Positions 52,224 to 61,705 are shown, counted from the first letter of the stretch. The stretch is 64,000 bases of DNA from Dokdonia sinensis (GCF_003688895.1 NZ_REFV01000007.1:1-64000), one strand, 5' to 3'. Numbers and translations: made by a program. Notes: generated by a model not told the origin, from the letters alone.

Positions 52224-53126
52224 CTAAAAATAGATCTCTTGCGCCAGCCTAAAGGTGTTTGCGTGCGCATCTATAATGACCTTGATATCTGGAGAATATC
52301 CACCACCCATACTGCATTGTACAGGGATTTTTAAGTCGTGACACGTCTGTAGGACAAAGCGGTCGCGCTCTTTGCATCCTTCAATAGAACAGCCTAATTT
52401 TCCCAGCTTATCACTTGCCAAAATATCCACTCCACACAGATAGAAAATAAAGTCGGGTTGTTGCTCTTTAATGAGTTTTGGTAGGGTTTCTTTTAAAATT
52501 TTCAAGTATTCCTCATCTTCCGTATTGGTTTCTAAGGCAATGTCGAGGTCTGAAGTTTCTTTTTTAAAGGGATAGTTTGCCTTGCCGTGCATAGAGAAGG
52601 TGAAAACGGACTCATCATCTTGAAATATTTCTGCCGTGCCGTTGCCTTGATGCACGTCTAGGTCTACAATCAGTATTTTTTCAGCAAGGTTTTGGGATTG
52701 TAAATAGCGCGCGCCCACAGCTTGGTCGTTTAACAAGCAAAAAGCCTCACCGTGGTCGGTGTAGGCGTGATGAGTACCGCCCGCAATGTTCATTGCGATG
52801 CCATTTTCTAGGGCGTAGTGGCAACCGTCTATAGTTCCTTGGGTAATGATAAGTTCACGGTCTACTAGCTCCTGCGAAAGCGGAAACCCAGTCTTCCGTT
52901 GTGCTTTTGGAGTGATATTAAGCGCTTTTAGATTTTCAAAATACTCTTGAGTATGACAGCGGAGTACGTGCTCGTCTCTTACTTTCTCTGGAGCAAAAAG
53001 ATTGTCTTCGCTACAAGTACCTTCGTGTTTGAGTTGGCGGGGGAGCAAGTCGTATTTTTCCATCGGGAAGCGGTGTCCTTCTGGGAGTGGGTGTTTGTAG
53101 ATGGGGTGGAAGGCGATTTTGAGCAT
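52224..53126 (-). CDS. Histone deacetylase-like amidohydrolase
   Basis: 300 residues from ATG at 53126 ('MLKIAFHPIYKHPLPEGHRFPMEKYDLLP'), which is the family's usual start; the frame extends 48 codons upstream but without family features. 'NIAGGTHHAYTDHGEAFCLLND' has the catalytic His pair, 'ILIVDLDVHQGNGTAEIF' two zinc ligands, and 'FYLCGVDILASDKLGKLGCS' the third. It probably removes acetyl groups from small molecules such as acetoin or polyamines, or from proteins. A half copy of the palindrome (CGCTTTCGC on the minus strand) encodes 'PLSQE'. Confidence 0.9.
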   Translation of the reverse strand: MLKIAFHPIYKHPLPEGHRFPMEKYDLLPRQLKHEGTCSEDNLFAPEKVRDEHVLRCHTQEYFENLKALNITPKAQRKTGFPLSQELVDRELIITQGTIDGCHYALENGIAMNIAGGTHHAYTDHGEAFCLLNDQAVGARYLQSQNLAEKILIVDLDVHQGNGTAEIFQDDESVFTFSMHGKANYPFKKETSDLDIALETNTEDEEYLKILKETLPKLIKEQQPDFIFYLCGVDILASDKLGKLGCSIEGCKERDRFVLQTCHDLKIPVQCSMGGGYSPDIKVIIDAHANTFRLAQEIYF

Positions 53127-53308
53127 TAATGTGTATAGATTCTGGTCTGTTCTCAAAGATACAGGCGCTACTATTTTTCTCGCAACCGTTTTAAAGGAAT
53201 TTAAAGAATAGAACCTTTGTAAAAGGTATAATAGGGTCAATATCGCCTCACTAAAAATTAAAAGCGCCATAATATTTATTCGTATTTTTAAGTCAAATAA
53301 CAGAATAG

Positions 53309-54013
53309 ATGATTACAAAAAAAGTAGCCAATGTAACCGAAGCCTTAAAAGGTGTTAAAAGCGGGATGACGATGATGCTGGGAGGTTTTGGGTTGAGTGG
53401 AATCCCAGAAAATGCCATTGCAGAGCTTGTAAAGCTCAATGTAGATAACCTTACCTGCATTTCTAATAATGCAGGTGTTGATGATTTTGGGCTAGGACTT
53501 TTACTGCAGAAAAAGCAAATCAAGAAAATGGTGTCCTCCTATGTAGGAGAAAATGCAGAGTTTGAACGACAGATGCTCAGCGGCGAACTCGATGTAGAGC
53601 TTATTCCGCAAGGTACACTGGCAGAACGTTGCAGAGCGGCACAGGGAGGTTTTCCAGCTTTCTGGACTCCTGCGGGATACGGGACTGAGGTGGCCGAAGG
53701 AAAAGAATCTCGTGAATTTAACGGAAAAATGCACATACTAGAATATGCCTTTGATGCCGATTTTGCTTTTGTAAAAGCTTGGAAAGGTGATGCCGCTGGT
53801 AATCTTATTTTTAAAGGAACTGCACGCAACTTTAATCCGAATATGTGTGGAGCTGCAAGAATCACCGTTGCCGAAGTAGAGGAACTAGTCCTTGTGGGTG
53901 AACTAGACCCAAATCAAATCCATATTCCAGGGATTTTTGTACAACGCATTTTTGAAGGAAAAGACTACGAAAAGCGTATCGAGCAACGCACAGTGAGAGA
54001 AAAGACGACATAA
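53309..54013 (+). CDS. scoA: 3-oxoacid CoA-transferase subunit A
   Basis: 234 residues. Succinyl-CoA:3-ketoacid CoA-transferase moves CoA between succinate and acetoacetate in ketone-body use. '[26 protein letters not shown]', '[19 protein letters not shown]', '[28 protein letters not shown]' and '[20 protein letters not shown]' are all SCOT alpha features. It pairs with the subunit at 54539, but a VOC-family gene lies between them. No clear terminator separates them. Confidence 0.93.
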   Translation: MITKKVANVTEALKGVKSGMTMMLGGFGLSGIPENAIAELVKLNVDNLTCISNNAGVDDFGLGLLLQKKQIKKMVSSYVGENAEFERQMLSGELDVELIPQGTLAERCRAAQGGFPAFWTPAGYGTEVAEGKESREFNGKMHILEYAFDADFAFVKAWKGDAAGNLIFKGTARNFNPNMCGAARITVAEVEELVLVGELDPNQIHIPGIFVQRIFEGKDYEKRIEQRTVREKTT

Positions 54014-54064
54014 GTTTAAGGCATCTATCGCTCTTTTAAAGTTCTCTAGTAAAACCAAAATACG

Positions 54065-54478
54065 ATGTCACGAATGAAACATCCTATGAAAGTTGCAATG
54101 GTGAGTGTTCTTGTAGCTGACCCTGTAAAGGCCTTTACTTATTATACAGAAGTTTTAGGTTTTGAAGAGGTGATGTACGACCCTGTTAATTATCTCGCGA
54201 TTGTAAAATCGCCATTAGATCCAGATGGGGTAAACATCCTACTTGAACCTACAGAACCCGGAGGTATTGAAATTGCTAAAAAATTTAAAGCGCAAATCTA
54301 TAAAATGGGTTATCCTATAATATCTTTTAGCGCAATGGATATTGAGAAAACAGTTAAGGAGCTTAAGGAAAAAGGGGTCACTTTTAAAAAGGAACTCACA
54401 AAAACGGATTATGGGTTTGACGCCGTTTTTGACGATGACAATGGGAATTATATACAATTACTAGAATTTAATGTTTAG
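54065..54478 (+). CDS. VOC family (glyoxalase-like) protein
   Basis: 137 residues of the vicinal-oxygen-chelate fold: 'VAMVSVLVADPVKAFTYYTEVLGFEEVMYDPVNYLAIVKSPLDPDGVNILLEP' and 'DAVFDDDNGNYIQLLEFN', where the Glu is the usual C-terminal metal ligand. Its position between the two CoA transferase subunits suggests co-transcription, but no functional link is known. Substrate unknown. Confidence 0.9.
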   Translation: MSRMKHPMKVAMVSVLVADPVKAFTYYTEVLGFEEVMYDPVNYLAIVKSPLDPDGVNILLEPTEPGGIEIAKKFKAQIYKMGYPIISFSAMDIEKTVKELKEKGVTFKKELTKTDYGFDAVFDDDNGNYIQLLEFNV

Positions 54479-54538
54479 TGTGCTCCCAAAATAAATTCGA
54501 GATAAATTTCGCAATAGCGGAAACTTTAAAATAAAATT

Positions 54539-55195
54539 ATGGCTTTAGATAAGAATCAAATTGCACAACGCATTGCAAGAGAGGTAAAGGATGGGTACTA
54601 CGTAAATCTAGGTATCGGGATTCCTACGCTCGTAGCAAATTATGTGCGGGAGGATATTGACGTGGAATTTCAAAGTGAGAATGGCGTCCTGGGGATGGGT
54701 CCATTCCCGTATGCAGGTGAAGAAGATGCAGATGTGATTAATGCTGGAAAGCAAACGATAACCACTTTACCTGGAGCAAGCTTTTTTGACAGTGCTACAA
54801 GTTTTGGGATGATACGCGGGCAACATGTGGACCTCACTATATTAGGCGCCATGGAAGTTTCTCAAGATGGTGATATTGCAAATTGGAAAATTCCCGGTAA
54901 GATGGTAAAAGGTATGGGCGGGGCCATGGATCTTGTAGCCAGTGCCGAAAATATCATTGTTGCGATGATGCATACGAACAGAGCTGGTGAATCTAAACTT
55001 CTAAAAAAATGCAGTCTCCCACTTACGGGAGTAAAGTGCGTTAAGAAAATCGTTACAAATCTAGCAGTGCTTGAAGTAGTGGATGGAGGTTTCAAACTTT
55101 TAGAAAGAGCTCCAGGAGTTTCGGTAGAGGAGATAGATAAATCTACAGAAGGAAATTTAATAGTAGGGGGGGGAATTCCTGAGATGCAATTTTGA
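54539..55195 (+). CDS. scoB: 3-oxoacid CoA-transferase subunit B
   Basis: 218 residues. 'GYYVNLGIGIPTLVANYVREDIDVEFQSENGVLGMGPFP' contains the catalytic Glu of the SENG motif that forms the acyl-CoA intermediate, and 'VIVAMMHTNRAGESKLLKKCSLPLTGVKCVKKIVTNLAVLEV'-like sequence follows (here 'IIVAMMHTNRAGESKLL'). It is the beta partner of scoA. It ends just before a perfect 38-bp palindrome that acts as a terminator. Confidence 0.94.
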   Translation: MALDKNQIAQRIAREVKDGYYVNLGIGIPTLVANYVREDIDVEFQSENGVLGMGPFPYAGEEDADVINAGKQTITTLPGASFFDSATSFGMIRGQHVDLTILGAMEVSQDGDIANWKIPGKMVKGMGGAMDLVASAENIIVAMMHTNRAGESKLLKKCSLPLTGVKCVKKIVTNLAVLEVVDGGFKLLERAPGVSVEEIDKSTEGNLIVGGGIPEMQF

Positions 55196-55214
55196 GATTA
55201 CACAATAACTAGTT

Positions 55215-55252
55215 AAAAATCCCAAGATCAAAATTTTGATCTTGGGATTTTT
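55215..55252. terminator. 38-bp perfect palindromic terminator after scoB
   Basis: All 19 base pairs match (AAAAATCCC.. to ..GGGATTTTT), so it can form a hairpin with a U tail in either direction. It ends the CoA transferase unit. Confidence 0.9.
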
Positions 55253-55422
55253 AGTGAGTACCCGCTCTTAAAAGTGTTGAAAAGGATCAAAATGGGGCCT
55301 ATGCATTTGGACGTCAAAATCTACTTTTAATCTTTTGATTCATTTTTATCCGATTAAAAACGTAATATTTTCGATGAAATACACGTTTTTTTAACATTTA
55401 TCTATAAAAATTAAGAATAAAG

Positions 55423-55453
55423 TTTGGTGGATTGGATTTTTATGCTACTTTAG
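55423..55453 (+). promoter_or_regulatory. Promoter of the candidate small RNA
   Basis: TTTG (55423-55426) and TACTTTAG (55446-55453) are 19 bp apart, close to the Bacteroidota consensus; start near 55460. Confidence 0.55.
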
Positions 55454-55459
55454 CAGTCC

Positions 55460-55617
55460 CCAAAAACATAATTGAAATAGTGATGAAAACATAAACGCTT
55501 CGCCCCCACGTTGCGATTGTGTATCATCAGAAAGTATAACTTTGATACCTCATACGAGTGTTACGAGTTATGATTTGTTAGAAATCCGCGGGGGGAGCCC
55601 TGCGGATTTTGTTTTTA
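55460..55617 (+). ncRNA. Candidate structured small RNA (about 157 nt)
   Basis: The segment runs from a promoter to an intrinsic terminator and contains an internal compound hairpin: GTATC (55521-55525) with GATAC (55544-55548), and inside it AAAGT (55531-55535) with ACTTT (55539-55543) around an ATA loop. It does not read as 4.5S, tmRNA, RNase P or 6S RNA to my eye. No protein frame longer than a few codons fits. It could be a stand-alone sRNA or an attenuator for the tiny frame at 55642. Confidence 0.45.
55582..55617 (+). terminator. Terminator of the candidate small RNA
   Basis: AAATCCGC (55582-55589) pairs perfectly with GCGGATTT (55602-55609), with additional G-C pairs inside the loop, then a T-rich tail. 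Confidence 0.85.
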
Positions 55618-55641
55618 AATTTTTGTCAAAATATCCTACAG

Positions 55642-55743
55642 ATGCAAACATTAAGAACGCTAGCCCAAAACACAAAAGAAGCTTTTCAATTTGTAGGCAA
55701 TTGCGCCCATCTCGCTAAGAAGGTATTTTTATTTATGTTCTAG
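55642..55743 (+). CDS. Possible 33-residue peptide
   Basis: ATG to TAG with a helical, partly basic sequence ('MQTLRTLAQNTKEAFQF' to 'AHLAKKVFLFMF'). It follows the candidate sRNA terminator by 25 bp and stops 9 bp before the end of the convergent ABC gene. No ribosome binding site is evident. It may be chance. Confidence 0.25.
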   Translation: MQTLRTLAQNTKEAFQFVGNCAHLAKKVFLFMF

Positions 55744-55751
55744 TAAGAGGA

Positions 55752-57437
55752 TTAACCTCTAGGAATAGCTCCTATTAATTTTTCAGTATAGCCACTTTGA
55801 GGATTAGCATAAATAGCATCTGCCTCTCCCAGTTCCTCTATTTTTCCAGATTGCATAACCACTAGTTGGTCTGCCATATATTTTACCACAGCAAGATCGT
55901 GTGAAATAAAGATGTATGTAAAATTGTACCCTTCTTTAAGTTCATTAAGAAGATTTAAAACCTGCGCCTGTACTGAGATATCCAGCGCACTCACAGACTC
56001 ATCACAAATTATCAGTTTAGGTTGCACAGCAATAGTACGGGCAATGCCTATGCGCTGTCTCTGCCCTCCACTAAACTCGTGAGGATATCTATTATAATGC
56101 TCACGTTCTAATCCTACCCGTTCTAGCAATTCCATCACTTTTTCTTTGCGTTCAGGTTTAGAGCCATATAGCTTATGAACGTCCATAGGTTCTATAATCG
56201 CCTGCCCAACCGTTAAACGAGGATTAAGAGAGGCAAATGGATCTTGAAAGATAATTTGGATTTCCCGACGTAAGTTTCGCAATGCCTTCCCTTTGAGCTT
56301 CGTGATGTCTATTCCTTTATATAAGATGCTTCCTTTAGTTGCTGGATCAAGTTGCAATATGGCCTTGCCCAATGTTGATTTGCCACATCCGGACTCTCCC
56401 ACTAGACCTAAAGTTTCGCCCTCATAAAGTTTAAATGAAACATCGTCCACAGCTCTTACAGCTTTGTTTTTTGCAAATAGACCACTACTTGAGAAATAGG
56501 TCTTCTCCACATTAACAACTTCAAGTAGTGGTTTTTGGGCGTATATATCCTTATGTTTCCTTGACCTTTGATCTGTCGTAATAACTTCGGTTTTTGGAGT
56601 TCCGTTTAAAAAATCTGAAATCGTAGGTAATACCTTTAACCTGCTATCTAAAGAGGGTCTGGCACTTAAAAGCGCCTTTGTATACTGGTGTTTAGGGGTT
56701 TGGAATATCGCTTTCGCGAAAGCGGACTCCACAATCTCACCTTGATACATTACCATTACCCTGTCTGCAATCTCACGTACTAGTGCAAGATCGTGCGAAA
56801 TGAAAATCACACTCATTCCCGTCTCCTGCTGAAGTTCCTTTAAAAGTAAAATAATTTCTTTCTGAACAGTCACATCAAGAGCAGTCGTGGGCTCATCTGC
56901 AATGAGGATATCAGGTTTGCAGGCAATGGCCATCGCAATCATCACGCGCTGTTTCTGTCCCCCACTAATCTCGTGCGGGTAAGTATTAAAAATTTCTTCT
57001 GGTCTCGGGAGTTTAACCTTATTAAATAGCGTAATGGTTTCTTCTTTTGCCCTCGCACGGGAGACATCTGTATGTTGCAGGAGAATCTCCGTCACTTGTG
57101 CTCCACATTTCATAGAAGGATTAAGCGAGCTCATAGGCTCCTGAAAAATCATCGAAATTTTGTTCCCACGTATTTTTCTAAATTCCTTTTCTGAGAATGT
57201 TGAAAGTTCTTGATCGTTAAAATCGATATCACCAGAAATCACCGCTTTCTTTTTAGGTAAAAGGCTTAAAATGGCTAGTGTTGATATGGATTTTCCCGAT
57301 CCCGACTCCCCAACGATAGCGAGAATCTCATTCTTATTTAATTCAAAATCAATACCGTGCACAACGGTATGATATTTACCCTGACGTTCAAATTGAATTT
57401 TGAGATTTTTTACGGTAAGAATAGTTTCGTCTTTCAC
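55752..57437 (-). CDS. Peptide-type ABC transporter, fused double ATP-binding protein
   Basis: 561 residues with two ATPase domains in one chain, as in YejF and similar oligopeptide/dipeptide transporters. Domain 1 (about 1-260): 'GESGSGKSIST', 'EISGGQKQRVMIA', 'LIADEPTTALD'. Domain 2 (about 305-561): 'GESGCGKSTLGKA', 'EFSGGQRQRIGIA', 'LIICDESVSALD'. It would power a peptide or nickel permease in the inner membrane; the permease genes are not adjacent. The palindrome encodes 'SAFAKAIF' near residue 238, in the linker after the first domain. Confidence 0.95.
   Translation of the reverse strand: MKDETILTVKNLKIQFERQGKYHTVVHGIDFELNKNEILAIVGESGSGKSISTLAILSLLPKKKAVISGDIDFNDQELSTFSEKEFRKIRGNKISMIFQEPMSSLNPSMKCGAQVTEILLQHTDVSRARAKEETITLFNKVKLPRPEEIFNTYPHEISGGQKQRVMIAMAIACKPDILIADEPTTALDVTVQKEIILLLKELQQETGMSVIFISHDLALVREIADRVMVMYQGEIVESAFAKAIFQTPKHQYTKALLSARPSLDSRLKVLPTISDFLNGTPKTEVITTDQRSRKHKDIYAQKPLLEVVNVEKTYFSSSGLFAKNKAVRAVDDVSFKLYEGETLGLVGESGCGKSTLGKAILQLDPATKGSILYKGIDITKLKGKALRNLRREIQIIFQDPFASLNPRLTVGQAIIEPMDVHKLYGSKPERKEKVMELLERVGLEREHYNRYPHEFSGGQRQRIGIARTIAVQPKLIICDESVSALDISVQAQVLNLLNELKEGYNFTYIFISHDLAVVKYMADQLVVMQSGKIEELGEADAIYANPQSGYTEKLIGAIPRG
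56709..56724. repeat. Palindrome copy, exact, inside the ABC gene
   Basis: Exact 16-mer, read on the minus strand in the 'AFAKA' frame, in the linker between the two ATPase domains. Confidence 0.97.
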
Positions 57438-57630
57438 ACTTTAAAAGTACGTAATCCTATCATTTTGTTTAATGTTTTTAATAGAAGCTTATACTCTTAA
57501 TTTATTGTTAAAAATTTTTGTGTAGTTCATCGAAAAAATTAGAGACTTTAATAAATATTTAAGATATTCAGCAAATCTTTGAGAAAAAAGCACTCAAAGA
57601 GCTCAATAATTAATCAATACTCAAACTATT

Positions 57631-60600
57631 ATGAAGAAGCAGTACTTTTTTGTTTTGGCATTTATGATGCTAACGCAACTTATTTACGCTCAAGATGTAA
57701 GGAGTGTCGTAAATGACTATCTCAATGACCTTACGAGCGCATCTAGTCTCAAGACAACAGATGTTACCGATTTTAAAATTACTGATGTGGTGCCATCTAT
57801 TAACCCACAAATTAAGCACGTTTACGTGCAACAAGTTCATCAGGGAATCCCTGTAGAAAATGGTAGATTTAAGCTCACGCTAAAGAATGGACAGATTTCT
57901 TATGCCATTAATAATTTTGTAGGAAACATTGCTGAACAAGCAAGTAAGCTTCAAGGTTCTCTTACTCCAGAAGATGCAGTAATGAGACTTGTAACGGCAA
58001 AAGGATTAGCTACGCCTCAACTTAGAGCCACGAGTAAGACGGCTTTTACTGCTAATTATAGCGATTCTAGAGTAAGTAGTGAGCCTATCAAGGCCGAAAA
58101 AGTTTACGTAAGTGAGAACAACAACCTAAAACTTGCTTGGAAGGTAAACTATTATGAATTAGACGGATCACATTGGTGGGATGCTCTAATAGACGCCAGT
58201 TCAGGACAAGTTATTAAGGCTAATGATTGGGTTATTACATGTTCTTTTGAGGATCCAGATGGAACTCATAATCATAATCACAACCCAGAAAGTGATAATA
58301 ATCTTAATGTTGGTCCTCAAACTGAGGAGGCATTTTTTGATACTAAAGCCACACTTGTGGGTGGTGGTTCGTATAATGTCTACCCATTAGGAATTGAAAG
58401 TCCAAGTCACGGTAGCCGTTCTATAGTTACAGATCCTGCGGTTGCTAACGCCTCTCCTTTTGGATGGCACGATACAAACGGAGCGTCTGGTGCGGAGTTT
58501 ACAACAACCCGTGGTAACAATGTATGGGCTCAAGACGATACGAATGGTAATAATGGGACTGGAGTGGCTCCTAATGGAGGCTCTAGTTTAAATTTTGATT
58601 TCCCTTTAAATCTAAATAACGCGCCGTCTACTTTTTTACCTGCGGCGACAACTAACCTTTTCTACTGGAATAATATTATGCACGATGTGTGGTATCAGTA
58701 CGGTTTTACAGAGGCAGCTGGAAATTTCCAAGAAAATAATTACGGTAAAGGTGGTGCAGGAAGTGACTCTGTAAACGCAGATGCACAAGATGGAAGCGGT
58801 ACAAATAACGCAAACTTTGCAACTCCTCCAGATGGCAGTAACCCTAGAATGCAAATGTTCTTATTTACGAACCCTACTAGAGATGGAGATTTAGATAACG
58901 TAATTATCGCGCACGAATACGGTCACGGGATTTCTACAAGACTTGTAGGAGGTCCAGGAACAAATGCGTTAGGTGGTTCTGAGCAAATGGGAGAAGGATG
59001 GTCAGACTGGTTTGGACTTGTAATGACAATTCGCCCAGGTGATACGAGAGATACTGCCCGTGGCGTAGGTACCTATGCTATAGGACAACCTACTACTGGG
59101 GCAGGAATACGCCCTACGCGATACTCTACAGACACAGCGGTTAATGGAACAACTTATGGAAGCATAGGGTCACTTTCTATACCACATGGAGTAGGATATG
59201 GATTTGCCACTATTTTATGGGATATGACTTGGGATCTTATAGATCTAGAAGGATATGATAGTGATCAATATAATGGTACGGGCGGTAATAATATCGCTAT
59301 GGCATTAGTTATCGAAGGATTAAAGAATACTGCAAACAATCCAGGATATGTTTCTGGACGTGATGGTATTCTTCAGGCAGATCAAGATCTTTACGGAGGT
59401 CAGTACAACTGTTTAATTTGGGATGCTTTTGCTGCTAGAGGTGTAGGTGTAGATGCTGTAGAAAATAATAACGGAGGTACAAATACGAATACCGACCAAA
59501 CTGTCTCGTTTACAAGTGGATGTTCTGGACCACCACCACCAGCAAGTTGTGATTCTCAAGTATCATCTTTCCCTTATAGTGAAGGTTTTGAAAACACACT
59601 TGGAGCTTGGACTCAAGGTTCAGGAGATGATTTTGACTGGACGCTACGTACAGGAGGAACACCGTCTAACAGTACTGGACCTTCTGGGGCTTTTGAGGGA
59701 ACTCACTATGTATACGTAGAAGCTTCTGATCCAAATTTTGGAAATAAATCTACTATTTTAAATTCACCTTGTTTTGAACTCCCATCGGCTGTTGCAACTG
59801 TAGGGTTCCATTTTCAAATGACTGGAAACTCAGTAGGAACAATTCAATTAGAAGTGCGCAAGGATGGAGAAAACACTTGGACAGAAATTTGGTCGCAATC
59901 TGGTGATCAAGGTGCAAACTGGATAGAAGCTTCTGTTTCTCTAGCGGCTTATGCAGGGCAAAACATACAGCTTCGTTTTAATGGCACTACTTCAACTTCT
60001 TGGCAAGGTGATATTGCTATTGATGCATTTGAAATTACTGCTGCAACAGCAGACACTCAAGCGCCTACTGTGCCTACTAGCTTAGTTGCTGGAGGAGCGA
60101 CAGATACAACAATAGACTTATCTTGGAATGCCTCTTCTGATAATGTGGCGGTAACGGCTTATGACGTATATCAAGGAGCTACCCTTCTTGGAGAAGTTGC
60201 CGGAACGACAGCGCAAGTAACCGGGCTTACTGAAGCAACGGCTTACACCTTCCGTGTAAGAGCAAAGGATGCTGCAGGTAATGTATCAGGTTTCAGTAAT
60301 ACCGCAAGTGCAACAACAACTGGAGGTTCATCCGGTGGATGTGCTGGAGGTGTTACCTCATTCCCTTATGCAGAGAGTTTTGAAGCAAACTTAGGTCTGT
60401 GGTCTCAGGGTGGTGGAGATGACATAAACTGGACAAGAGATGCTAGTGGCACTCCATCTAGTGGAACTGGACCATCTTCGGGAAGTGCTGGTTCTTTCTA
60501 TATGTATGTAGAAGCTTCTGGAAACGGTACAGGATATCCTAATAAGAGAGCAATTTTAAATTCTCCTTGTTTTGATCTTTCTGGAGAAACAACGGCAGAT

Positions 60601-61578
60601 TTCACCTTTAGCTACCACGCAAATGGTTCTGGAACAATGGGAAGTATTGCTCTAGAAGCGAGTAATGATGATGGTTCAACGTGGACTTCATTATGGAGTC
60701 AGACTGCACATCAAGGCAATGCTTGGAATACACAAACAGTAAGTCTAGCAGCTTATGTAGGCGGAAGCGTTCAGTTGAGATTTAATAGAGTTACTGGAAA
60801 CACTTGGCAATCTGATGTTGCTATAGACAATACTCGTCTAACTGCGGGTGCTGACCAAAACCCACCTTCTGGATACTGTGCATCAAATGGAAATAATACA
60901 AATGATGAGTACATTCAGAGAGTACAGATAGGTAGCATAAACAATGCAACTGGAGCATCCGCTGGAGGTTATGGAGATTTTACAAATCTTTCTACTAATT
61001 TAGGTTCTAGTAATACTATCACAATCACTCCAGCGTGGACTGGAACAGTTTATAGTGAAGGTTATGCTGTATTTGTAGACTGGAACCGTGACGGTGACTT
61101 TACAGATGCTGGAGAAACTGTTTACACAAGAGCTGCCTCTACCGCAACTCCTGTTACTGGAACATTTAGTGTGCCATCTGGAGCATCGCAAGGACCTACA
61201 CGTATGCGAGTTTCTATGAAGTACAATGGAGTACCAACAGCTTGTGAGAGCTTTACTTATGGCGAGGTAGAAGACTACATCGTGAATATAGGTAATACAG
61301 CATCATTTGGCGGAAACGAAGTTGCCCAAGACAACCTCTTATCGTCAGAAGCTTTTGAATTCTCGATTTATCCTAATCCGGTAACTCGTGGTCAACTCAA
61401 TGTAGAAGTTCTAGGAGCAACTGCAGATCGTTACACGATTTACAATATGCTAGGGCAAACGGTACGCGCCGGAGAATTTACGAGCACGCTAGACGTCTCA
61501 AATCTTCAAACTGGCGTATATATGATTGAAGTACAAGTGGGAGACACCACAATGAACAAACGCTTCATCAAAAAATAA
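57631..61578 (+). CDS. Secreted M36 (fungalysin) metalloprotease with T9SS type A C-terminus
   Basis: 1315 residues with a signal peptide. An FTP/PepSY-like propeptide (about 35-200) precedes the M36 catalytic domain with HEYGH at about 428-432 and the third zinc ligand Glu in 'GEGWSDWFGLVM'. Then come a MAM-like domain (about 644-804), a fibronectin type III domain (about 811-897), a second MAM-like domain (about 904-1070), a GEVEDY domain (about 1090-1215, 'YGEVEDYIVN') and a type A sorting domain ('SIYPNPVTRGQLNVEV' to 'NKRFIKK'). It is a probable extracellular protease for marine protein degradation. A terminator with a GAGA tetraloop follows. Confidence 0.95.
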   Translation: MKKQYFFVLAFMMLTQLIYAQDVRSVVNDYLNDLTSASSLKTTDVTDFKITDVVPSINPQIKHVYVQQVHQGIPVENGRFKLTLKNGQISYAINNFVGNIAEQASKLQGSLTPEDAVMRLVTAKGLATPQLRATSKTAFTANYSDSRVSSEPIKAEKVYVSENNNLKLAWKVNYYELDGSHWWDALIDASSGQVIKANDWVITCSFEDPDGTHNHNHNPESDNNLNVGPQTEEAFFDTKATLVGGGSYNVYPLGIESPSHGSRSIVTDPAVANASPFGWHDTNGASGAEFTTTRGNNVWAQDDTNGNNGTGVAPNGGSSLNFDFPLNLNNAPSTFLPAATTNLFYWNNIMHDVWYQYGFTEAAGNFQENNYGKGGAGSDSVNADAQDGSGTNNANFATPPDGSNPRMQMFLFTNPTRDGDLDNVIIAHEYGHGISTRLVGGPGTNALGGSEQMGEGWSDWFGLVMTIRPGDTRDTARGVGTYAIGQPTTGAGIRPTRYSTDTAVNGTTYGSIGSLSIPHGVGYGFATILWDMTWDLIDLEGYDSDQYNGTGGNNIAMALVIEGLKNTANNPGYVSGRDGILQADQDLYGGQYNCLIWDAFAARGVGVDAVENNNGGTNTNTDQTVSFTSGCSGPPPPASCDSQVSSFPYSEGFENTLGAWTQGSGDDFDWTLRTGGTPSNSTGPSGAFEGTHYVYVEASDPNFGNKSTILNSPCFELPSAVATVGFHFQMTGNSVGTIQLEVRKDGENTWTEIWSQSGDQGANWIEASVSLAAYAGQNIQLRFNGTTSTSWQGDIAIDAFEITAATADTQAPTVPTSLVAGGATDTTIDLSWNASSDNVAVTAYDVYQGATLLGEVAGTTAQVTGLTEATAYTFRVRAKDAAGNVSGFSNTASATTTGGSSGGCAGGVTSFPYAESFEANLGLWSQGGGDDINWTRDASGTPSSGTGPSSGSAGSFYMYVEASGNGTGYPNKRAILNSPCFDLSGETTADFTFSYHANGSGTMGSIALEASNDDGSTWTSLWSQTAHQGNAWNTQTVSLAAYVGGSVQLRFNRVTGNTWQSDVAIDNTRLTAGADQNPPSGYCASNGNNTNDEYIQRVQIGSINNATGASAGGYGDFTNLSTNLGSSNTITITPAWTGTVYSEGYAVFVDWNRDGDFTDAGETVYTRAASTATPVTGTFSVPSGASQGPTRMRVSMKYNGVPTACESFTYGEVEDYIVNIGNTASFGGNEVAQDNLLSSEAFEFSIYPNPVTRGQLNVEVLGATADRYTIYNMLGQTVRAGEFTSTLDVSNLQTGVYMIEVQVGDTTMNKRFIKK

Positions 61579-61611
61579 TTCTTAATAGACACTAACCGTC
61601 AATTATGAAAG

Positions 61612-61643
61612 AAAGCCCGATATCGAGAGATATCGGGCTTTTG
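61612..61643 (+). terminator. Intrinsic terminator of the M36 gene
   Basis: AAAGCCCGATATC (61612-61624) pairs perfectly with GATATCGGGCTTT (61629-61641) around a GAGA tetraloop, then Ts. Confidence 0.93.
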
Positions 61644-61665
61644 CTTTTATTGATTGTTGCTTTTA

Positions 61666-61705
61666 CGCTTTCGCCATTTATCCTGAGCTTCTCTCAAGGA
61701 AAGCG
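61666..61705. repeat. Palindrome split by a 24-bp insertion
   Basis: CGCTTTCGC (61666-61674) and GAAAGCG (61699-61705) rejoin to give the exact 16-mer; the 24 bp between them contain an imperfect CCTGAG..CTCAAGG dyad of the kind seen in other dispersed bacterial repeats. Confidence 0.75.

Larger units (their letters stand above)
55253..55641. other. Gene-poor stretch between scoB and the ABC transporter gene
   Basis: About 390 bp with no good protein-coding frame. The left third (to about 55420) is AT-rich and featureless; the right part holds a promoter-terminator pair that defines a candidate small RNA. Confidence 0.7.

Noticed and set aside
53127-53270. N-terminal extension of the deacetylase-like protein
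   Set aside because: The added 48 residues have no family features and the family starts at the Met at 53126.
55460-55617. 6S, tmRNA, RNase P or 4.5S RNA
   Set aside because: None of the hallmark sequences (such as the SRP GGAAGG/AGCAGC core or the tmRNA tRNA-like ends) is visible; left as an unassigned RNA candidate.
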